From NCBI GenBank assembly GCA_910577225.1, contig CAJTMV010000042.1, positions 1 through 34,555 on the forward strand: DNA of 34,555 bases, read 5' to 3'. Every line of letters begins with the position of its first letter. The stretch's first letter is position 1. Source of the DNA: an uncultured Eubacterium sp. (GTDB lineage Bacteria > Bacillota > Clostridia > Lachnospirales > Lachnospiraceae). Positions 22,060 to 29,447 of this stretch are shown here, piece after piece. The notes below the pieces were generated by a model, which did no database searches, was not told the DNA's origin, and saw only the letters and a list, made by a program, of their open reading frames with translations. Made by a program: the position numbers and the translations under genes.

Positions 22060-23661
22060 ATGCTGTTAGAATTTTTGGGAGCTGCGCATGAGGTGACGGG
22101 AAGCTGTCATTTTATACAGGCTGATGGGAAAAACATGCTGGTAGACTGTGGGATGGAGCAGGGGCCGGACCTGTATGTAAATCAGGAAATACCGGTTAAT
22201 GCGGCGGCGATTGCGTATGTATTTATTACGCACGCGCATATCGACCATTCCGGACTGCTGCCGCTTTTGTACAGCCGTGGTTTCCGCGGTAAGATCTTCG
22301 CGACAAAAGCTACCTGTGAATTATGTAACATTATGTTAAAGGACAGCGCGCATATCCAGATGTCTGAAGCGGAATGGAAAAACCGTAAGGCAGTTCGTGC
22401 CGGTAATCCGAAAGTGACGCCGCTTTACGATATGGACGATGCCATCGGGGTATTAGAGCATTTTATCGCATGCGATTATGATGCGAAGGTAGAAGTCGAT
22501 GAGAGCGTAACGGTACGCTTTGTCGACGCCGGACATCTGCTTGGTTCTTCCAGTATTGAACTGTGGGTGACCGAAGGAGAGCAGACGAAAAAGCTGGCTT
22601 TTTCCGGCGATATCGGGACCGGCAACCGTCCGCTGATACGTAATCCGGAATATATTAAAGACGCGGATTATGTCATTATGGAATCTACCTACGGCAACAA
22701 GCTGCATGCGGCGCCGCCGGATTATGCGGTAACGCTTGCAGAGGTGATCAAAGATACGTTTATTCGCGGCGGAAATGTTGTAATACCGGCCTTTTCCGTA
22801 GGGCGTACGCAGGAGCTTTTGTATTTTATGCGACGGATCAAATCGGAGCATCTGCTGCCGGGATTTGAGGACTTTGAAGTCTATGTAGACAGTCCGCTTT
22901 CCGTAGAAGCGACCAACGTATTCCATAAAAATAATTCGGTCTGCTTTAATGAAGAGGCAAAGCAGCTGATTGCGTCAGGGATTAATCCGCTGCGGTTTCA
23001 GGGACTAAAGACGTCTGTCACAAGCGACGAGTCCAAAGCGATTAACTTTATTCAAAAGCCGGTCGTAATCATATCCGCATCCGGAATGTGCGAAGCCGGA
23101 CGTATCCGGCATCATTTAAAACACAATTTGTGGCGCAAAGATTCCACAATTATTTTTGTAGGCTTTCAGGTTCCCGGAACGCTTGGGAATTTCCTGTTAA
23201 ACGGAGCGAAGCAGATTCGGCTGTTCGGCGAGACTGTAGAAGTGAACGCAAAAATATTAAATCTGCCCGGAATCAGCGGACATGCGGACAAGGATCAGCT
23301 GACGCAGTGGGCAGGCGCATTTTCAGAAAGCGCTCCGAAGTTTTTTATCGTGCATGGGGAGGATACCAATACGGACGCGTTTGCTGCGCACTTACATCAG
23401 ACGTTTGGCTATGACGCGCAGGCGCCGTACAGTGGAGATACTTACGATCTTGTGACCGGCGTACAGATCAAACAGGGACAAAGACAGCGTACGTTAAAGC
23501 GTGCGAAGGCTTCGAAGGCGTCCACGAACGTATTTGCAAGGCTGTTAACCGCTGGCGAACGGCTGCTTGGACTGATTCATAAGCTGGAAGGCAGACCAAA
23601 TAAAGAACTGGCAAAATTTGCAGACCAGATTAACTCGCTGTGTGATAAGTGGAGCAAATAA
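22060..23661 (+). CDS. MBL-fold/beta-CASP/RMMBL ribonuclease-like protein
   Basis: A 533-residue soluble protein with a metallo-beta-lactamase core (1-200), a beta-CASP insert (about 215-340) and an RMMBL motif region (about 350-440). The zinc-binding HxHxDH is at His58-Ala-His60-Ile-Asp62-His63, with further ligands in VDAGHLLGS and the late SGHAD. Proteins of this group (CPSF73/YSH1-like) cleave RNA; bacterial members are predicted nucleases with unknown targets. The last ~80 residues are an extra tail with no recognised domain. Start ATG 22060 has AAAGGGGAG upstream. An in-frame ATG at 21985 lies between the -35 and -10 boxes, so it cannot be used by this promoter. Confidence 0.88.
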   Translation: MLLEFLGAAHEVTGSCHFIQADGKNMLVDCGMEQGPDLYVNQEIPVNAAAIAYVFITHAHIDHSGLLPLLYSRGFRGKIFATKATCELCNIMLKDSAHIQMSEAEWKNRKAVRAGNPKVTPLYDMDDAIGVLEHFIACDYDAKVEVDESVTVRFVDAGHLLGSSSIELWVTEGEQTKKLAFSGDIGTGNRPLIRNPEYIKDADYVIMESTYGNKLHAAPPDYAVTLAEVIKDTFIRGGNVVIPAFSVGRTQELLYFMRRIKSEHLLPGFEDFEVYVDSPLSVEATNVFHKNNSVCFNEEAKQLIASGINPLRFQGLKTSVTSDESKAINFIQKPVVIISASGMCEAGRIRHHLKHNLWRKDSTIIFVGFQVPGTLGNFLLNGAKQIRLFGETVEVNAKILNLPGISGHADKDQLTQWAGAFSESAPKFFIVHGEDTNTDAFAAHLHQTFGYDAQAPYSGDTYDLVTGVQIKQGQRQRTLKRAKASKASTNVFARLLTAGERLLGLIHKLEGRPNKELAKFADQINSLCDKWSK

Positions 23662-23755
23662 GAGAAACAGAGAGTTGTTTTCCGAACATCCGGATATGGG
23701 ATGCAGTTGTATCTGCAGTGCCTGCAGGAACAAATTGCATGGCGTTTTATCATTC

Positions 23756-23790
23756 AGAGGGGCGGCAGCATGACAGGCTGTCGCTCTTTC
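23756..23790 (+). terminator. Terminator-like hairpin after the MBL gene
   Basis: AGAG-ggg-CGGCAGC (23756-23769) pairs with GCTGTCG-CTCT (23777-23787) with a G-U pair and a three-base bulge; a short pyrimidine run follows. Confidence 0.45.
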
Positions 23791-23796
23791 CTCATG

Positions 23797-23866
23797 ATCA
23801 GAAAACATTACAAACGTATGTCAGGAGTTTTCGTCCTAATCAGAAAACATTACAAACATATGTCAG
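23797..23866. repeat. Two 28-bp direct repeats with 42-bp period upstream of the flavoprotein gene
   Basis: 23797-23824 and 23839-23866 differ by one base. The core is CAGAAAACATTACAAAC plus a TATGTCAG tail. They end 25 bases before the ATG at 23892 and could be a regulator-binding pair four helical turns apart, or a recent tandem duplication. Confidence 0.85.
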
Positions 23867-23891
23867 AAACAGCGGAAAGGGAGATTTACAG

Positions 23892-24917
23892 ATGTATGAC
23901 GTGATAGTAGTCGGAGCAGGGCCTGCGGGATGTACGGCAGCCAGGACTTTGGCGGGAAACGGCTATAAGGTTCTTCTGGCGGAGAAATTCAAAATGCCAA
24001 GGTACAAGTCCTGCTCGGGCGTTTTAATAACGAAATCGATGGAGCTTGTCAGGGAATATTTTGGAGAGACTGTGCCTGCGTCTGTCATGTGTATCCCGGC
24101 AGACAACAGAGGCATGATTTTTACAAATGATACAGGAAAGGAATATCGCTTTGAGCAGAAGGGATGGAACGTATGGCGCAGCCATTTTGACGCCTGGCTT
24201 GCGCAGAAGGCGAAGGAAAGCGGGGCAGAGGTCAGAGACGGCGCGGCGGCTCTTTCCTGCGAAGAAAAGGACGGTTTTGTGGAAGTCGGCATGCATGGGG
24301 AGAGCAATGATACAGAGAGCGCAAGGTACGTCATTGACTGTGAGGGCGTTGTCGGGGTACTGAAACGGAAGATCACAGGGGAGGCGTTTGGATCCATCAC
24401 TACATACCAGACATTCAACGAGGGCAGCATAGATCTCGACCATCATTATTTCTATGCGTACCTGCAGCCGGAGCTTTCGGAGTATGACGCCTGGTTCAAC
24501 GTCAAGGATGATCAGCTGGTGCTGGGCGTTTCCGTAAAAAATACGGATCGGATCGGGCATTATTATGGACGCTTCGTTTCTTATATGGAAAAAAACCATC
24601 ATCTGCGGATCGACAGGCAGATCAGGGAGGAAAAATGGCTGATGCCGCATATCCGTCCGGGATGTCGTATAGACGATGGCAGAGGACGTATTCTTTTTGC
24701 AGGGGAGGCTGCCGGGTTCTTAAATCCGATGGGTGAAGGTATATCTGCCGGGATGGAGAGCGGGCACTGTGCTGCCGGTGCGATTATGGAGCGTTTCGAT
24801 CACCCAGAGACTGTCCTGGAGCTTTACCGGCAAAGTACGGAAAAACTGAAATCCTATATGCAGCGTCAGTGGAGCCTTGTCGGGGGACTGGCTGGCACGT
24901 TTGGGGAGATGGCATAA
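23892..24917 (+). CDS. Geranylgeranyl reductase-family FAD-dependent oxidoreductase
   Basis: A 341-residue flavoprotein. The N-terminal FAD-binding motif VIVVGAGPAGCTAA is at residues 4-17, followed by PRYKSCSGVL (the family's conserved Cys region near 43) and a second FAD motif GRILFAGEAAGFLNPMGEGI around 265-285. Family members reduce isoprenoid double bonds in archaeal lipids, chlorophyll or quinones. In an anaerobic Firmicute the substrate is unknown. ATG 23892 has AAAGGGAG upstream. The frame stays open back to 23649, but those ~81 codons run through a hairpin and a repeat and do not look like protein. No neighbour suggests a pathway. Confidence 0.82.
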   Translation: MYDVIVVGAGPAGCTAARTLAGNGYKVLLAEKFKMPRYKSCSGVLITKSMELVREYFGETVPASVMCIPADNRGMIFTNDTGKEYRFEQKGWNVWRSHFDAWLAQKAKESGAEVRDGAAALSCEEKDGFVEVGMHGESNDTESARYVIDCEGVVGVLKRKITGEAFGSITTYQTFNEGSIDLDHHYFYAYLQPELSEYDAWFNVKDDQLVLGVSVKNTDRIGHYYGRFVSYMEKNHHLRIDRQIREEKWLMPHIRPGCRIDDGRGRILFAGEAAGFLNPMGEGISAGMESGHCAAGAIMERFDHPETVLELYRQSTEKLKSYMQRQWSLVGGLAGTFGEMA

Positions 24918-24930
24918 AAGAACCTGGACG

Positions 24931-24975
24931 AAAGCGAAACGTTTGGGTCAGAATCAAATTGTGGTTGCTTTTTTT
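24931..24975 (+). terminator. Possible terminator after the flavoprotein gene
   Basis: AAAGCGA (24931-24937) can pair imperfectly with the TTGCTTT that begins the T run at 24965-24975. The stem is short and has a G-U pair. Confidence 0.4.
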
Positions 24976-25088
24976 GAGTGTGCAGGATACAATAAAAAGA
25001 ACGGCTGAAGTTAAAAACAGGACTGAACTTTTAATATAGTGAAAAGAAATTTAAACAGGAATACAATTGCCGATGTAAAGGAGGATTT

Positions 25089-26276
25089 ATGAACGATCAG
25101 AGACAGGAAGACGACATGCGATGGCTGCAGGTGGTCAGGGAAAAGGAAGAGCGGCGGGCCAGAAGAAAGAGGCAGGTATTTGTGCAAAAGCTGTTGCTGT
25201 CAGTGTTTGTAATAGCAATCGCCCTGGCAGCCGTTTTATTTGCGGTCGGCGTGGCAGAAAAAAATGGAACGTCAAAGCCTGAAAATAACGCGAATTCAAC
25301 TGCGGATACGGTTACAGACACGTCTGCTGCCGGGCCGGACAAAAATGAAGCTGCGGATCAAAGTCAGAATCCGCCGGAAAACGAGTCTGACGAGCCGCTG
25401 ACAACGGCTGACGATCAGGGAAATTCGCAGACGGTCGTATCTTATAAGAAAAGTGCAAACAGCATTTATCAGTATCAGGAAAATACAAGGACACTGGGAA
25501 AAGGTATTTTAAGCAGTCATGCAGTATTGGTAGATCCTGATCAGCAGACAATTCTGGCATGCAAAGCAGAGACAAAACGGATTGTACCTGCTTCCATGAC
25601 GAAAGTACTGACGCTGCTGACAGCCGTAGAACATCTGGATGAATCAGATCTGGATAAAAAGTTTAAAATGACCGTTGAGATTACAGATTTTAGTTATAAA
25701 AATGAGTGCAGCGCCGCCGGATTTGAAATCGGCGAAAAAATAACCGTCCGGGATCTTTTATATGGGACGATACTCCCGTCCGGCGCGGACGCGGCCATGG
25801 GACTGGCGGAATATGTGGCGGGTTCCCAGGAGGCGTTTGTGGAGATGATGAATGACAAGCTCAGCGAGCTCGGATTATCCGATACGGCTCATTTTACAAA
25901 CTGCATCGGTATTTATGATGAAGATCATTATTGTACGGTTCTGGATATGGCAGCCATTATGAACGCAGCCATCGATAATGAATTGTGTAAAGAAGTGCTG
26001 TCGGCGCGTACATATACGACTTCCAAAACAAAGAAGCATCCGGAAGGACTGCTTTTGTCCAACTGGTTTTTACGCCGGATCGAGGATAAAGATACCGGAG
26101 GAGCTGTGGTAGGCGCTAAGACAGGTTATGTCGGGGAGGCAGGAAACTGTGCGGTCAGTTTCGGAATCGACGAAAAGGAGCGGAATTATATTTGCGTGAC
26201 AGCAGACGCGCCTGGCAGCTGGAAATGCATTTATGATCAGGTAAAAATATACAAACGTTTTTCAAAAAGAAAATAG
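25089..26276 (+). CDS. D-alanyl-D-alanine carboxypeptidase (class C low-molecular-weight PBP)
   Basis: A 395-residue membrane-anchored peptidase S11. A charged cytoplasmic N-terminus is followed by a TM helix or uncleaved signal (about 33-55), a Thr/Asn/Glu-rich linker (about 58-118) and the catalytic domain (about 125-390). Motifs: Ser169-Met-Thr-Lys172 and Lys344-Thr-Gly346. The middle motif is Ser231-Gly-Ala233 in LPSGADAA, where the textbook motif is SxN; this variant is, to my knowledge, common in clostridial members. It trims the terminal D-Ala from the pentapeptide and limits cross-linking. It has no C-terminal amphipathic anchor; anchoring is N-terminal. RBS AAAGGAGG precedes ATG 25089. 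DacB/DacF-like sporulation roles are possible. Confidence 0.9.
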   Translation: MNDQRQEDDMRWLQVVREKEERRARRKRQVFVQKLLLSVFVIAIALAAVLFAVGVAEKNGTSKPENNANSTADTVTDTSAAGPDKNEAADQSQNPPENESDEPLTTADDQGNSQTVVSYKKSANSIYQYQENTRTLGKGILSSHAVLVDPDQQTILACKAETKRIVPASMTKVLTLLTAVEHLDESDLDKKFKMTVEITDFSYKNECSAAGFEIGEKITVRDLLYGTILPSGADAAMGLAEYVAGSQEAFVEMMNDKLSELGLSDTAHFTNCIGIYDEDHYCTVLDMAAIMNAAIDNELCKEVLSARTYTTSKTKKHPEGLLLSNWFLRRIEDKDTGGAVVGAKTGYVGEAGNCAVSFGIDEKERNYICVTADAPGSWKCIYDQVKIYKRFSKRK

Positions 26277-26619
26277 GATATGTTCAAATTTGCCTTGTTA
26301 TTGATTTGTAGATTTCCCGTAGGATTAAGAGGTTAAAACGCCTTAAATTGCGAAATACAGCGTTTGAAATCATGCACAGGAAAATATATCCGTTCCCTCC
26401 TGTTTGGTTTGTTGTTTTATCTCGAAAATTGTATAAGGCACAAATAAAGCGTTGCCATTAGGCACAAAATATTTCAAATTTTCAATAAAAGAATAATTAC
26501 GTTAGGCACAAAAAATATTATTATATAAAAAAATATTCTAATTTTAGAGTATTTCGGATTGACTTTTTACCAGTTAAACGGTATTCTGTCTATATAAAAT
26601 ATGGAAGGAGCGAAATATA
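26277..26619. other. AT-rich gene-free stretch with three copies of AGGCACAAA
   Basis: No gene is supported. AGGCACAAA occurs at 26436-26444, 26460-26468 and 26504-26512, each in a slightly longer [AT]AAGGCACAAA-like context, in DNA much richer in A/T than the genes to the left. This is the left edge of an apparently acquired patch. The promoter at 26559-26587 closes it. Confidence 0.6.
26559..26587 (+). promoter_or_regulatory. Promoter of the small HTH gene
   Basis: TTGACT (26559-26564), a 17-bp spacer and TATTCT (26582-26587), about 32 bases before the start codon. Confidence 0.65.
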
Positions 26620-26847
26620 TTGATTAAATATAAGATTGATATATTTGAGGAATTGAAAAAACATGGATACAATCAGACACGAATACAAAAAGAAAGACTT
26701 TTACCAGCACAAACAGCACAAAATATAAAAGCGGGTAAGAGCATAACGCTTGAAACGCTTAATAAAATATGTATTATGTGCAAACTGCAGCCGGGGGATA
26801 TTGTGGAAGTCGTTCCAACGGACGAAGAAATTATAAAATATTATTAA
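26620..26847 (+). CDS. Small Cro/C1-type helix-turn-helix protein
   Basis: A 75-residue protein consisting of one XRE-like HTH domain (HTH_26/YozG type). After a first helix (FEELKKHGYNQTRIQKE), the stretch LLPAQTAQNIKAGKSITLETLNKICIMCKLQPGDIVE gives the turn, recognition helix and the closing 'GDI[LIV]E' signature. The start is TTG 26620 with GGAAGGAG at 26603-26610. Codons are AT-rich, unlike the dcw genes. It probably regulates the neighbouring short gene and Uma2 gene, whose promoter carries an 18-bp palindrome, or itself. That regulatory link is inference. Confidence 0.8.
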   Translation: MIKYKIDIFEELKKHGYNQTRIQKERLLPAQTAQNIKAGKSITLETLNKICIMCKLQPGDIVEVVPTDEEIIKYY

Positions 26848-26855
26848 ATTACTTA

Positions 26856-26895
26856 TTGACAATATTCTATTATTAGATAATACTTATAAGTATTA
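26856..26895 (+). promoter_or_regulatory. Promoter with an 18-bp perfect palindrome over the -10
   Basis: TTGACA (26856-26861), a 16-bp spacer and TAATAC (26878-26883). The palindrome TAATACTTATAAGTATTA (26878-26895) begins at the -10 and runs past the start point. A repressor dimer bound here would block the promoter. Confidence 0.7.
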
Positions 26896-26897
26896 AG

Positions 26898-26909
26898 AGG
26901 GCAAGCCCT
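26898..26909 (+). repeat. Short GC hairpin in the leader of the 51-aa gene
   Basis: AGGGC-AA-GCCCT lies 25 bases before the ATG at 26934. No T run follows. It may stabilise the mRNA 5' end. Confidence 0.5.
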
Positions 26910-26933
26910 GACTACCCGAAAGGAGGAAAATAA

Positions 26934-27089
26934 ATGGAGGTATTAAGCATGACAGATAAACAATGGAAAGGCTGGCTTAGAAGATTTAAAAGAGATTTAG
27001 AGGATTTAAAAAGTGAGAAGGACGAAAAAGAAAGAGACAGGAAACTTGATGTGATGCTTGAAGAAATCCAACAGGATTTAGAGGATTGA
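26934..27089 (+). CDS. Short charged helical protein of unknown function
   Basis: A 51-residue protein (MEVLSMTDKQWKGWLRRFKR...) predicted to be almost entirely helical, basic in the first half and strongly acidic at the end, with a heptad-like Leu spacing. It has an excellent AAAGGAGG 7 nt before the ATG. 'MTDKQ' small proteins of this kind are frequent next to PD-(D/E)XK nuclease genes in Lachnospiraceae, in my recollection. It lies 82 bases before the Uma2 gene and probably shares its transcript. No function can be assigned; an accessory or partner of the nuclease is a guess. Confidence 0.65.
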   Translation: MEVLSMTDKQWKGWLRRFKRDLEDLKSEKDEKERDRKLDVMLEEIQQDLED

Positions 27090-27171
27090 CAAAGTGCGGA
27101 GGCTTGCCACTCTGCCATAGTTGTCCAAAGGAAACAAGGACAATCACCCGAAAGGGAGAAAGGAGAACAAA

Positions 27172-27711
27172 ATGGAAAGTGTAATAAATACTGTTATGAC
27201 AGACATGGCAGGCGCTTATATTGAACATTCTGCAGTTATTACAAATTTTGTGGCGACGATACACAGGCAATTAAAGAATAACTTTTGTAAAGTTTTTCCC
27301 GACAATGTACAATATAAATGGAATGTCAATGGAGAAAATAAAACCGTAATTCCTGATGCGACTATAAATTGTCGTGTACATGCGAGGAAAGGAAATTCTT
27401 TTTTTGATATTCCTCGATTTGTCATGGAGGTACTTTCACCATCTACCGAAAAATATGATCGTGGTGAAAAAATGGAGTTATACCGTCAGCAAGAGGTTGA
27501 TGAATACTGGATCGTTGACTGGCAAAAAAGAAAAGTAGAAATTTATAATCTTGATTATGATGAAAATAAAGAAGCGCAATATTATTTATGGCAGATAATA
27601 ACAGAAAAAAATAAAAATGAATTAAAAATTGTACATTTTCCAAATCTTCAAATAACTTTTGATGAATTGTTTGAAGATATAGATTATGATAAAAAAGGTG
27701 TCTGGCAATGA
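27172..27711 (+). CDS. Uma2 family endonuclease (DUF820)
   Basis: A 179-residue PD-(D/E)XK-fold protein. The acidic active-site positions appear as Pro61-Asp62 in VIPDATINC and Glu86 in FVMEVLSPST, followed by the family block KMELYRQQEVDEYWIVD (about 99-116). Family members are restriction-endonuclease-like and scattered across mobile and accessory loci; their target is unknown. The canonical Lys after the E-V is not obvious, but 'SPST' is usual for Uma2. Start ATG 27172 has AAAGGAGAA upstream; an ATG-less extension to 27121 is not needed. Length is close to the family norm, so the gene appears intact. It is AT-rich and likely acquired. Confidence 0.82.
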   Translation: MESVINTVMTDMAGAYIEHSAVITNFVATIHRQLKNNFCKVFPDNVQYKWNVNGENKTVIPDATINCRVHARKGNSFFDIPRFVMEVLSPSTEKYDRGEKMELYRQQEVDEYWIVDWQKRKVEIYNLDYDENKEAQYYLWQIITEKNKNELKIVHFPNLQITFDELFEDIDYDKKGVWQ

Positions 27712-27765
27712 AAAAATCATGAAAGTATGGCGCCGTCATGCAGAAAAATATGGAGAAAATATACG

Positions 27766-28125
27766 ATGGAAAATGAAAAAATATACGGTATGGATTTTTA
27801 TAAAATCTATCAGCTTCTTTTAAATAAGGCATTGAGAAAAGGACGGACAAAGGAAGAAACAGACGAAGTGATTCGATGGCTGACCGGATATAGTCAGACG
27901 CAGCTGGATCGTATGTGTGAGCAGCAGCTGACGTATGCGGAGTTTTTTCAGCAGGCTCCGGCACTGGATGAAAAAAGAGATCTCGTCCGCGGAGTCGTCT
28001 GCGGCGTGCGGGTGGAAAATATTGAGGATCCGCTGATGCGGTCGATTCGATGTCTGGATAAACTGGTGGACGAACTGGCCAGAGGGAAACGTATGGACAA
28101 AATATTGAATCGCGGCAGGCTTTGA
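27766..28125 (+). CDS. DUF2200 family protein
   Basis: A 119-residue soluble protein that matches DUF2200 along its length: KIYGMDFYKIYQLLLNKALR at the start, KGRTKEETDEVIRWLTGYSQ in the middle, the highly conserved GVVCGVRVENIEDPLMRSIR, and LDKLVDELARGKRMDKIL at the end. DUF2200 proteins are broadly distributed and uncharacterised. ATG 27766 has GGAG about 10 nt upstream; the frame is open to 27727. Its base composition is like the core genes and unlike the Uma2 gene just before it, so the border of the accessory patch probably runs between them. A terminator follows at 28229. Confidence 0.88.
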   Translation: MENEKIYGMDFYKIYQLLLNKALRKGRTKEETDEVIRWLTGYSQTQLDRMCEQQLTYAEFFQQAPALDEKRDLVRGVVCGVRVENIEDPLMRSIRCLDKLVDELARGKRMDKILNRGRL

Positions 28126-28228
28126 ATGTGCTTTGCTGTAGACGGGGTTATAACAGGCTCATGAGATACGCAGGTCTGACGAAAAATGAAAGAGAGAAAT
28201 TATAAATCTGTCATCTGCCAGTATAATA

Positions 28229-28270
28229 AAAACGGATTATCTTAATCATAACGAGGTAATCCGTTTTTTT
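28229..28270 (+). terminator. Terminator after the DUF2200 gene
   Basis: AACGGATTA (28231-28239) pairs with TAATCCGTT (28257-28265) and a run of seven Ts follows. Confidence 0.85.
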
Positions 28271-28396
28271 GTGTTATCCGATTGCAGACGGTCTGTAAAG
28301 TGTTGGTTTTACCGGGGTTCTATGTGTTTTATCATGAAACGACTTGATCTGTTTTTGTATGGAATCGTGGAAGTGAAAACTTCTATTGAGGTGTTT

Positions 28397-28468
28397 GTCA
28401 GAAGTACCTGGCTAAAATAAAAACTGAAGAAATTGTGAAAGGTTCGTCAGATGTACCTGGCTAAAATA
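28397..28468. repeat. 23-bp direct repeat pair, 49-bp period
   Basis: GTCAGAnGTACCTGGCTAAA plus three more bases occurs at 28397-28419 and 28446-28468, with one mismatch. The second copy ends at the ATG of the remnant at 28468. Confidence 0.85.
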
Positions 28469-28602
28469 TGCGAAATCAGACATTGAATGAGGCTGCGTTT
28501 CGTATGCTGACGGTGGGCAAATACGCTTTCGAGGAAATCGTTACTATTTTGGGACTTTTTCCTGATGAAGTCAGGCAGCTGAACGCTGACATAAGAGCAT
28601 AG
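28468..28602 (+). pseudogene. Remnant of a PD-(D/E)XK transposase-like C-terminus
   Basis: A 44-codon frame (ATG 28468 to TAG 28600-28602) reads LNEAAFRMLTVGKYAFEEIV and then TILGLFPDEVRQL. This is the closing pattern 'ARxML..GK...EEI....GL..EEV..L' found at the C-terminus of Rpn/PD-(D/E)XK transposase-like proteins of Lachnospiraceae. The catalytic part is missing and there is no ribosome binding site, so I take it for the tail of a decayed gene. The family assignment rests on this short stretch. Confidence 0.5.
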
Positions 28603-28646
28603 GCAGAGTTATAAAGCAGGCATCAGGCTATGCTTTTGACAATTAT

Positions 28647-28997
28647 CATAACAATTTCCTAAGAATTGTTATGATAAAATAATACTGTCAGTGAATATTT
28701 TAATCAAAAATATTCACTGACAGTATTTTATTCGTTTTTCTTATATTTTGCAACTGAATTATTAAATTTTGTAACTTTCTCATAAATTTCATCTCATATT
28801 TTTGGGTGAAACATTTCAATATAGACAAAAAATCAATCAAAAAACTAGTTTTTCATCAAGAAATCCGGGTTTTTTCAAAGCTATCTGTTTCCTTATTATA
28901 TAAAATCTGTCAGAAAATCTCGCAAGCCCCATAGTCAGCCGTCTCAGGACAGGTAACTTCATTTGAAGTACATAACAATTCTTAGGAAAATGTTATG
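28647..28997. repeat. 351-bp segment bounded by near-perfect 27-bp inverted repeats
   Basis: The 27 bases at 28647-28673 recur in reverse complement at 28971-28997 with one mismatch. Each copy is itself nearly palindromic (CATAACAATT ... AATTGTTATG at the left end), so each can form a hairpin. The interior is AT-rich and non-coding and includes the perfect hairpin at 28681-28727. The shape resembles a MITE or the non-coding remains of an insertion sequence; no target-site duplication was obvious. Confidence 0.65.
28681..28727. terminator. 20-bp perfect hairpin, possible bidirectional terminator
   Basis: AATACTGTCAGTGAATATTT (28681-28700) pairs with all 20 bases at 28708-28727 around TAATCAA. 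A-rich DNA precedes and T-rich DNA follows, so it could terminate transcription from either side. Confidence 0.65.
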
Positions 28998-29057
28998 GAT
29001 ACTGACGATAGTTTTATTTGTGATCTGTACGCAGTCTTTTGAAAAGGAGGCCGGACT

Positions 29058-29447
29058 ATGAGCGAGTTAAATTATATAGAAATGGGAACGCGAATTCGCC
29101 AGGCAAGAAAGTCAAAAGGCTGGTCGCAGGATACGCTTGCCAAAAGATGTGGTATCAGCGCTTATTTTATGGGGCATATTGAGCGCGGCACACGCAGAAT
29201 GAGCATGGATACGTTTGTGCGTCTCTGTCGGGCGCTGGATGCGGACGCGGATGGACTGCTCTGGGGCAGCGTAAGGGCAGCCGGAGGGGATCTGCAGGAG
29301 ATATGGGGAGAGGCAGATCAGACCAAAGATGACAGCTATCTGATTTTTGTGAGAATTATGAAATCCGTTGCGGAGATTCTAAGAGGAAGGGAAGGAACAG
29401 CCAGGTGTGCAGGAGATGATACTGGAAAGATGCAGAGAGATTTATGA
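29058..29447 (+). CDS. XRE-family transcriptional regulator
   Basis: A 129-residue protein with an N-terminal Cro/C1 HTH domain (residues about 9-66: IRQARKSKGWSQDTLAKRCG, then ISAYFMGHIERGTRRMSMDT) and a C-terminal helical segment (about 80-125) without a known domain. RBS AAAGGAGG is 7 nt before ATG 29058. Its end overlaps the permease start by 41 bases, so it is the first gene of the polysaccharide export operon and probably controls that operon. The long non-coding stretch upstream with hairpins is the likely control region. Confidence 0.88.
   Translation: MSELNYIEMGTRIRQARKSKGWSQDTLAKRCGISAYFMGHIERGTRRMSMDTFVRLCRALDADADGLLWGSVRAAGGDLQEIWGEADQTKDDSYLIFVRIMKSVAEILRGREGTARCAGDDTGKMQRDL

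Larger units (their letters stand above)
28126..29057. other. 932-bp gene-poor stretch with repeats and hairpins
   Basis: In order it holds a terminator (28229-28270), a 23-bp direct repeat pair (28397-28468), a 44-codon transposase-tail remnant (28468-28602), and an inverted-repeat-bounded AT-rich segment (28647-28997) with a 20-bp perfect hairpin. A 14-bp palindrome AAAAACTAGTTTTT is at 28840-28853. No intact gene and no convincing promoter for the XRE gene were seen. Confidence 0.7.

Noticed and set aside
23649..23891. 81-codon N-terminal extension of the flavoprotein
   Set aside because: It precedes the canonical FAD motif start and crosses a hairpin and a repeat; it has no recognisable sequence.
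28334..28420. Short frame MKRLDLFLYG... ending in the first 23-bp repeat
   Set aside because: About 28 codons, no ribosome binding site, no recognisable family.
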